Assembly: GCA_001695595.3 (NCBI GenBank)
Contig: MBPM02000075.1
Location: forward strand, 327,768 to 391,767
Length of the DNA stretch: 64,000 bases
Reading direction: 5' to 3'
Origin: Plasmopara viticola
Taxonomy: Eukaryota > Oomycota > Peronosporomycetes > Peronosporales > Peronosporaceae
The number at the start of each line of letters is the position of its first letter. Position 1 is the first letter of the stretch. A program made the position numbers and the translations under genes. This document shows positions 57,290 to 64,000 of this stretch, in pieces. Under the pieces are notes generated by a model, which was given only the letters and a program-made list of their open reading frames with translations, was not told the origin of the DNA and searched no databases.

Positions 57290-58215
57290 GTACGTCATGT
57301 GATGCGTTGCACTCGAGTCAACCAGCCACACGCAGCTGTCCTTAGCGTCGACAACAGCCGAAAATAGGAAATGTCTTCTCCAAGCTGCGTGATGTTCGCA
57401 GGCTGCGGTCGCTGCCGCTCCGCTTTTTCGCGAGTCCTTACAAGACACTTGGCGATCCAATGCCTGCTTTCACCGCAATAATGACAGACGCTTTTGGCCT
57501 TCATCGTTGGTTGACGACCCTTACGCCGTCCGTTGTCGCTTGACATAAACGCTTGACCTTGCGTGTGCGTTGCTCCATCGACGTCACCACCTTGTTCCCT
57601 GCGCTTCATGTCCTCGTGTGGTAGTCGAGACGTTACGAGCTCCCACGTTAGCAAATCTGATCGATACTCCAATGCCGTAATCAGAGACACAAACGAGTTG
57701 TTTTAACTAGCCAGAAGTGTCATGATCAAGTCGTCTTCGCTGACCGGAGCTTCGACCGCATCGAGCTGTTCCGCCAGCGTCTTGATCTTGTTAATTTGCC
57801 CCAACATGTCATCACCTTCACTCATCATTAACATGAAGAAGCGTCGACGAAGAAAGAGCTTATCGGCCAAAATCCTCTTCTCGAAATGCAACGTCAGACG
57901 CGACCATGCATCATGCCCACCATCAGCCGACCGGACCAATGGCAGTTGCAAATCTTCCATCGCAAGACAGATGATCGCCATGGCCTTGTGCGATTTTCTC
58001 CTAAAAGCGACTTGGTCCAGCGTGGTGAGGCAGCGCTCAAGCTTGACTTCCTCGGAAACGACCTTCCACAGATCGCGTTCCTCGAGCACCATCCGCATCT
58101 TGAACTTCCATGTGTGAAATTTGGCTCCATCGAATATGTTGATTCGACTGGAGGAAGGGATGTCTATTGCGAAGGCAGAGCCGGGAGCAGAGGTTGCAGG
58201 GCTTGGACGCATCAC
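57290..58215 (-). pseudogene. Copia gag and protease
   Basis: The gag N-terminus (INIFDGAKFHTWKFKMRMVL) begins at 58,215. A TAG at about 57,704 interrupts it, and it resumes with the zinc knuckle CHYCGESRHWIAKC (near 57,460). The aspartic protease active-site area reads VWLVDSSATHHMT near 57,310, where DSGA is usual. It would form virus-like particles in an intact element. Confidence 0.82.
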
Positions 58216-58232
58216 CTAGGTTAAAGGTCAAA

Positions 58233-58492
58233 GTGAGCACTAGATGGTAGATTGTCAAGTGAATATTTATATAAGGTTCTAAGTGTGCTACTACTTGCTA
58301 CCTCTTAACCCCGTATTAATTGAAGCTAATAACGACTTACCGTCCGAGCGTAATCATATTCCCATCCGGGCGCAATCATCCTGCGTGCACCTGTACACAT
58401 GACGCCTCCGTTGCTTGGTCGCAACGTTGACCGGAATCGAACCGGTAGCTTACCGGTACATTACTGCTAGTCGAGGCGTCGTATCTTCAACA
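58233..58492 (-). repeat. Copia 5' LTR
   Basis: Starts TGTTGAAGATACGACG at 58,492 (minus) and ends near AGTGCTCA at 58,233. It contains ggttcgattcc, a perfect pol III B-box, also present with one change in the 3' LTR. A tRNA-like fold is not apparent. Confidence 0.75.
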
Positions 58493-60780
58493 GTTTTTTT
58501 CACAGAAATAAAGCAATCGCATCACATGTACACCACATCTGCAGCGACGCTTCCATCAGTGAAGCGGTGCTTGTTAAGCTTATGGATCCTTGTATGGCGG
58601 AGAAACCACAGCAAAGAGCTCGTCAATGAGCAACTATCAGTAGATTTGGTCAATAGATACCTTGAGCACAAATTCAGTATCGATAAAAAGCTTTTCAAAA
58701 TCGCTCACTAAACGCAACCGCGATAAAATCGCGCAGTATTTAATAAACCAACCATTGCGCATCCGAAAACTTCTCGATCACGTTAAAAGATGTAAAAATC
58801 ACCTGAACTAAAATCGTTTTGACGCAAGTCACATCTCACAAAGGATTCTTCATCACCTATATCGAGGTAGCGAATAGTGCATTTGTTACCGTCGGTTTAA
58901 GTCAGTGTTACTTGGTTGTATAAACTACTTCGTATCAGACTTTAGCAAATGCAAAAAAATTGTAGCAGCAACAGAAATTAAAGTGGTCAAAGTTGTCGTC
59001 TTACATGTCAAAAGCGCTTCGCATTTCTCCGTGCTTGCTTTGCTGTCTTGTAATTGTCGCTAGTGTCCTCAGCACAGACTCTATATGTACACATTATAAG
59101 TTGCTATCCTTTCGTGGGCGTCGTCCATACAGCCGCTCCTTCTCTAGTTTGACGAGCAATTACTACAGCAATCATTGCCATCCTTGCTCTTTTGACCAAA
59201 AACCTTTTTTTGTAAGTCGCTGTGTCACTTACTGATTGACCTAATTAGAACGAGTCTAAACGAGCCAATCTTTGCACGAGCATCAGAAGCAGCAAATGGA
59301 CCTTCATAGTTCAATTATATCTTTTTTAAACACGCTTGGTTCGATCGAAGATGGAAAGTGCTGGCTTGAGCTCGACCACGACAGACTAGAGGATACAACT
59401 GCTGAGTCAGCCGATCAGCCAACCAACAGCTTGACGTCGAGTAAAGAAAGTGATTCGATCTTTTAAGCCACTTATGTTGTAGGGCAGCCGACCGGTCATG
59501 ACGCACTTGTGACTTGCGATCACTTCGTCTTGATGTCTTAAAAAAAATACAGAATGCAGTCAGAAACTTGAGGGGAAGTGTGCAATAAATGCAGTGTGAA
59601 AGTGAATTTTATCACACAAATTTGCCATCGTCAATCTTTGTACACAGCATCTATTCATCAAAGTCTAATGTTTAACATAGCCGCCGTGATGAAGTCATTG
59701 TACTCAACCAGTTGATCCTGGGAGACCATAGCCACTTCTTAAGCGGCTCCGTGGAGACATACGAAGGCAATGTACGTCCATGCCCATTTTCTGGTCCGTC
59801 TACCGTGGATTAATTTTTCCTCGGTTTTATCCCCAGTTATATCATATTCAACGAGTTTTCACGTTTGACTTATTAGCAGATACATTAGATGCGTTTCACT
59901 CGCGCAGCAAGTAAACCGTCAAGCCACAGGACTCGTTGTTGTCCCTACGGACTGCAACACAGTCGCCCCATTAAGTCATTGACTAGGTATCCAGCAAGTT
60001 ATGAAATATCCGAATTCTAAAGCATCTGAAATTCTTATCTTACTTTCTTTGAGATATTTGCTTTAGCATATGGCTACGCCGATGCATGCTATTTTTTTGG
60101 AATCGTTACGATACTCGATTAGTTTTCCGTTTAATACCTATAGGTTGTCAAAGAGAACCTTTATTCATGCTTTATCGGCCCATGGTCGGCTGTGGCTAAA
60201 GCAAGTTGTAAATAGAGAGCAAAGACGCAAACGTAGTTTTACTGCAAGATCATTTATGATCAAGTGTTTGTTTTTGTACACAGGACTTAGAGGCTTTGTT
60301 AAGAAATATAAGCATAGGTTCGACGAACACCGTTTTTGTCAAAAGGTAAGGTCCATCACCATCGAATACTGACATTGACATTGAAGTATATATCGACATT
60401 AAATTCATTTTGGACGCTATCGACACCAAATCTGCCTTTGGCTGGCTCTAACTGAAGCTACCAAGAACGAATGCTGCGTGTCGCTCTCCATTGCGGGCCA
60501 TCCAACATATTAGAATCGTCGGCATGGCCCAGGTTGTCAGGATTGAACGCAAGTGAAACAACAAGAGATTGTGACCGCACAGCAGCAACGGGAAGGGTGG
60601 CGACAGGAGCTTGGCGACAAGATCGTATGGTGTGCCCAGGCTGTCGTGGAGCTCTATGATGCTATTGGTCTCCCGCAAGCGCCGATTGATCGAGCAATAT
60701 CGATAGACTTTTGGACTTCCTCAGTCGGGAGAAGATCAGTATGATCCAAAAGTGTTCGACAACAAAAGGCAGTGCTATCT
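58493..60780. other. Gene-free stretch, nothing firm recognised
   Basis: ORFs of up to 100 codons occur (58,415-58,711; 60,070-60,372; 58,993-59,235). The last starts with a signal-peptide-like sequence (LLCCLVIVASVLS) but has no other feature. None belongs to a family I recognise. Confidence 0.45.
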
Positions 60781-60784
60781 CAAT

Positions 60785-61900
60785 CAGTCAATAACGTCGG
60801 AGGATGTTTATGCGTTGTCCTTTCCTTAAGCGCTTAAAAACGTCCTCGATGCTCTGCGATTTGTCATTCTGCAGCTGTTTTTGTGCTTGATCTGGCTGTA
60901 TCGACCACCAATCCGCGTCGAAATCTTCCCGCACAAAGGGGGATGTTCTTGATTTAAATTGGTGCTTTGAAGAATGCAGGGAATTGAATGTCAACTTGCC
61001 TGGACAGCTCGAGCAAGCAGGAAGGCTAGCATCATACTGCGCGTATACAGACTTCAGTCCCGCTACATATTCCCAAAAAGTTCGCAAAGAACATTCCATA
61101 TCTCATTTTAGCGGTTGCTCGCTTTCTTGCAGTCTTATTCTTGGTAGTCGCCAACTGTTCGTCGCAGACAAGCCGACAAGCACTGTCCACATTGCCTTGC
61201 GAGCATTCAAACCACCTTTTAGAGCGACGTGCGCGCTGCCATCTTTCGACGTGAATGTATGGTTGTAGTGCTGCTTTTCACGCGTAAGGCAGTCACAAAT
61301 CTATTTATGCAAATCAACCAAATTTCCTCCAACTTGACATGGCTGGGCACTGTTTGGTGCATTGCCGTCAGTTCTCGATCATATATTTCCCTTTTTTCGC
61401 TCTGTAAGAAAATTGCCCATGTCTTATGACGCTCTTAAAAAGGCATTGTCCGAGGCTAGGATTTTGAGAGTCTTGGCAAAGATATAAGTGGTAATGTTCC
61501 AGCGGTAGAAAAGAAAGTTGGCTCATGAAAAACGTCATCAAGTGCGCGCATTGATACATACTCGCGATCTGTCATAATAGCTGCTGAAGTCACAGCAAAG
61601 TTTCGGAAGATTCCTCGAATCATACGCAATACCCAGATGTAGTCTTGTAGTTGTTTAGCCTCCATATAGCACTTCGCAGAGCTAAAAGTCTGGACACTTC
61701 CACCATGTGGTGTATTCGAAGGCCAAAGTGCGATTTGCAACGACTAATATGCAAGCATGCTAACATCAGAGTATCAGATGCCATGTTGTATGCTAAAGAC
61801 ATCGTTACTGCCGAATTTGTGCCAAATTTCGACCTCAGGTTTCGCGCTGCCATAGGTTTTCTAGTGGCCTTCAATATTTCCTGCGCTCAAGCAACTTTGT
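60785..61900 (-). pseudogene. Second FAR1/MULE transposase remnant
   Basis: 61,456-61,740 encodes YIWVLRMIRGIFRNF and MTDREYVSMRALDDVF, matching the MULE catalytic region (compare TDRELGLMNALDSVL at 51.8 kb). 60,788-61,099 resembles the C-terminal end. Upstream frames up to 61,874 belong to the same decayed ORF. Multiple frameshifts; no TIRs identified. Confidence 0.6.
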
Positions 61901-62184
61901 AATGTAGATTGTCTGACGCGACACGACCCCCATCGAGGTCAAAAACCAAAAAGAATGGGTTTTCACGAAGAAATTTACTGGGAGCCATTGTCAGGCGCTC
62001 ATTTTTGGGGTTTGGGCACTCTTTTTTTTTAATAAAGACGATCTCTCTTGGCATCCATTTGGTTGCTTTGAGTAATTAGAACTAAAGACGTAACTGTATT
62101 GTTTTCACTATCAACAACAACAGTAGATTGTAAATCGGTTTCGTTCAAACACACAATTCCCAACAATGCGAACTTTGCACGTGG

Positions 62185-62600
62185 TTGTATTTCTCACGGC
62201 TCCCAACTCTCAAAAAGGACGGCCCACAAGACCTTAATGGGCGCATATTTGACTCTGTGCAGGCCGCTCGTGAAGTGATAGACAAATTGATGCTCACAGA
62301 AGGATTCGTTTTGTGCACCAAAACAGCGTATCGAATATTTCCGTTAAAAATACCGATGTCGGAGATTTGCATCACGGTTGGGAGGATCAAAATGGGCTGC
62401 GGTAGATTGACGCTAGTTCTCTCATATATGCATTTGCATACACAAACCAAAATATATGTTCCTCTTCTCGAAAAGTGATTGTGAGCTGTGCTTGCAAAAT
62501 ATAGGTGCTAGAAGTGTTACGTGTTTTTTATGGCTTAAACCATTTTTATTAGAAGACAACCAGAAGCCAAAACGATGACCTTATTCAAAGGGTGAGCACC
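62185..62600 (+). pseudogene. FAR1-like N-terminal fragment and CRN-type upstream DNA
   Basis: Encodes DLNGRIFDSVQAAREVIDKL and LTEGFVLCTKTAYR, which align with the N-terminal DNA-binding region of the MULE transposase at 52.7 kb (SKEAHDTLDNLLLIEGFVLR). The following 230 bp (cagaagccaaaacgatgacc) match the region before CRN2. A CRN upstream segment thus ends here without its CRN gene. Confidence 0.55.
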
Positions 62601-63415
62601 AATTTTCATCGACGTAGAATTCAAACATGGTGCACTATATAATGAGTTCGCGAAAGGGGCGTGTATTGTATTCTGCCAGCTTGCTTCAACCCTTACCATT
62701 TTTAAATCTCGAACTTGGACGTCTAGTATTTTCTGTCTCTTGACTCGAAGTCCAATGGACACTTTCAGAAAAGATTAATGCGAACGTGTCCGTACAAATA
62801 GGCAATCAGAGCAGTATCGTATCGAAGACAGACACATTGTACAAAGTGCTAGAATATATAGTTGCTTGCAACTCAGATGTCTTGCAGACTACGACTCTCG
62901 AAAGAAGGCAATTTAATTGAGACCTCTGCATGAGCTGATGATAGATTTATATTACAATAAAGGCGGCTGTGAGGCGCATGATTTTTGTAAATTTCTCGGC
63001 CATAAAAAGAAAGACCATTGAGGGGAAGCTAAAATTATAGTATAAATTTAATGACATTTTAGTGTGCGAATTTCCTAAAAATAAAAGAAAACTTTGCAGC
63101 CCAAGTATTTGTACTAAATTAGAAGCATTTATGTCTTTTTAACCTATTTCTATGATGTTAAATTCGGCTCTAAAGTCGATATTTTAAATTCCCGGGCCAT
63201 CATTTTTTAAGCAAAACTTAGAGCTCAAAGCAATCTGGGGAAATACCATTGTAACATTACAGCACGCTGTATTCTCATCAATATCTCAAGAAGAAATAAC
63301 TTTTCTAAATCTGTCCGAGATAGATTACAGTAATTTATATTGCAATGTGGTGTTACATTAAAATGATTATGCTACTATCACAGCTGCCGATCAGTCGGCT
63401 TGACTGTTTCGGTTT
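62601..63415. other. AT-rich intergenic DNA, nothing recognised
   Basis: About 800 bp with no ORF above 75 codons and no known motif. It includes the 3' flank of the gene at the right edge. Confidence 0.5.
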
Positions 63416-63472
63416 TTAAAAATCGCAATTCTTGTCCCTGCTCTTGCTCTTGCTCTTGCTCTTGCTCTTGCT

Positions 63473-63514
<42 letters not shown>

Positions 63515-64000
63515 TCCTTCTCTATTGATAGATTGCATTGTTTCGTCAGAATCCTGCTGCTCAGCATCACCTGCTCGCTCGTCGTTTTCATCTATGCGCA
63601 GCATTTTGCGATCAGGTCCCTCAACCGTTTGCGACCGACGAAAATTCTTCACTTTTTCGGCTATTGCGTCTATACGACGAACGAAGCTCAGATCTTTACG
63701 CAAAAGTGTTGTGTTCATATGCTGCAATAAAATGACATAAGTTCACATTGACATCGACTGTCCAAACTAAAAAAACGCACCTCCTCCTCAAAAGACTTGA
63801 GCAACTTTTCGCAATCTTCAACACCATATTCTTCTTCCTCGCCTATCCTCTCTTTGGCAACATCACTCTTATTGAGCGCTGGCGGTAAATTCCCCAATAA
63901 CCCCTCGATCTGCTCGTGCAGTTGGTGATGTTTCAGCGCGACATACTCATGGTACATGCGTTTCTTCAAATGTTTGTCCAGAGCCTGCTGCACCTTTTCA
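63416..64000 (-). CDS. Coiled-coil protein, 3' end (two exons, 5' end outside the window)
   Basis: Exons 64000-63781 and 63721-63416 are joined by a 59-bp GT-AG intron. The visible 175 residues are mostly helical and charged (EKVQQALDKHLKKRMYHEYV, then VRRIDAIAEKVKNFRR). The C-terminus is low-complexity, with repeated Glu-Gln and then Lys-Ser pairs. No named family is recognised. The reading frame continues upstream past the window edge, so the start is unknown. Confidence 0.7.
63434..63520. repeat. Coding hexanucleotide microsatellite
   Basis: Two successive 6-bp repeats, (ttgctc) then (ctgctc), encode the Lys-Ser and Glu-Gln runs on the minus strand. The frame changes from Glu-Gln to Ser-Lys because one gct/gag unit boundary is shortened at about 63,475. 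Length is likely to vary between strains. Confidence 0.9.

Larger units (their letters stand above)
54093..58492 (-). mobile_element. Ty1/copia LTR retrotransposon, decayed
   Basis: Gag, protease, integrase, reverse transcriptase and RNase H follow each other in copia order on the minus strand, between two LTRs of about 260-273 bp. A polypurine tract (agtgggag) lies directly before the 3' LTR at 54,366. The LTRs differ by many substitutions and indels, so the insertion is old. No target duplication is evident. Frameshifts and stops divide the polyprotein into at least six pieces. Confidence 0.9.

Noticed and set aside
58400..58470. B-box ggttcgattcc in the copia LTRs as a tRNA gene
   Set aside because: No A-box at proper spacing and no cloverleaf could be drawn; it is an LTR-internal word.
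59716..59745. ccagttgatcctggga, resembling the 5' end of 18S rRNA
   Set aside because: Only about 12 bases agree and the following sequence does not continue as rRNA.
63432..63740. Plus-strand Leu-rich and Cys/Ser-rich ORFs at the right edge
   Set aside because: Antisense of the hexanucleotide repeat in the coiled-coil gene.

Overview
The window looks like a gene-poor, repeat-rich accessory region of a plant-pathogenic oomycete (Peronosporales: Phytophthora or a downy mildew; the species cannot be fixed from sequence alone). The grounds are several Crinkler (CRN) effector genes with LxLFLA(R/K) and HVLVV(V/I)P motifs, short introns, Ty1/copia, LINE and FAR1/MULE elements, and AT-rich intergenic DNA. 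Very few genes are intact: two CRN genes, a p24/GOLD cargo receptor, a CAF-1 p60 homologue with an altered C-terminus, and the 3' end of a coiled-coil protein at the right edge.

Layout. 1-10.1 kb: satellite array of about 760-825 bp monomers, with a 1,582-bp higher-order unit. The satellite derives from the 3' end of a secreted Tyr/Gly/His/Asp-rich (YGH) gene. 10.1-12.8 kb and 22.3-25.7 kb: two copies of a divergent YGH gene pair. In each pair the minus-strand member is fused to the C-terminal two-thirds of a CRN gene. 12.8-19.1 kb: direct repeats of about 0.8 kb bracket a nearly perfect 2 kb inverted repeat that contains a CAF-1 p60 5' fragment. 25.2-26.8 kb: more satellite monomers. 26.9-36.3 kb: tandem duplication (period about 4.7 kb) of a cassette made of CRN, an internally deleted Polinton-like virus (PLV) remnant, a CRN/membrane-protein chimera and a CAF-1 p60 3' fragment. 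36.3-40 kb: LINE fragments, a PLV fragment, an intact CRN and a truncated ketol-acid reductoisomerase. 41.8-45.3 kb: probable source locus, p24 - membrane protein - CAF-1 p60. 45.4-54 kb: inverted version of the cassette, carrying the best-preserved PLV remnant (major capsid protein N-terminal part, Ulp1/adenain-like protease, two small ORFs). A MULE with visible TIRs and a 9-bp target duplication interrupts it. 54-58.5 kb: decayed Ty1/copia element. 58.5-63.4 kb: mostly unrecognised DNA with MULE fragments.

How it fits together. A host gene cluster (p24, membrane protein, CAF-1 p60), CRN effector genes and an integrated PLV appear to have been copied together several times in both orientations, with recombination making new junctions: CRN N-terminus to membrane protein, YGH signal-peptide protein to CRN, and PLV capsid gene to a CAF-1 intron. 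The most unusual signals are the PLV remnant and its deletion derivatives at CRN promoters, and the YGH-CRN fusion that would give a CRN nuclease-like domain a new signal-peptide-bearing N-terminus. Family assignments rest on motif recognition by eye; no database search was run.
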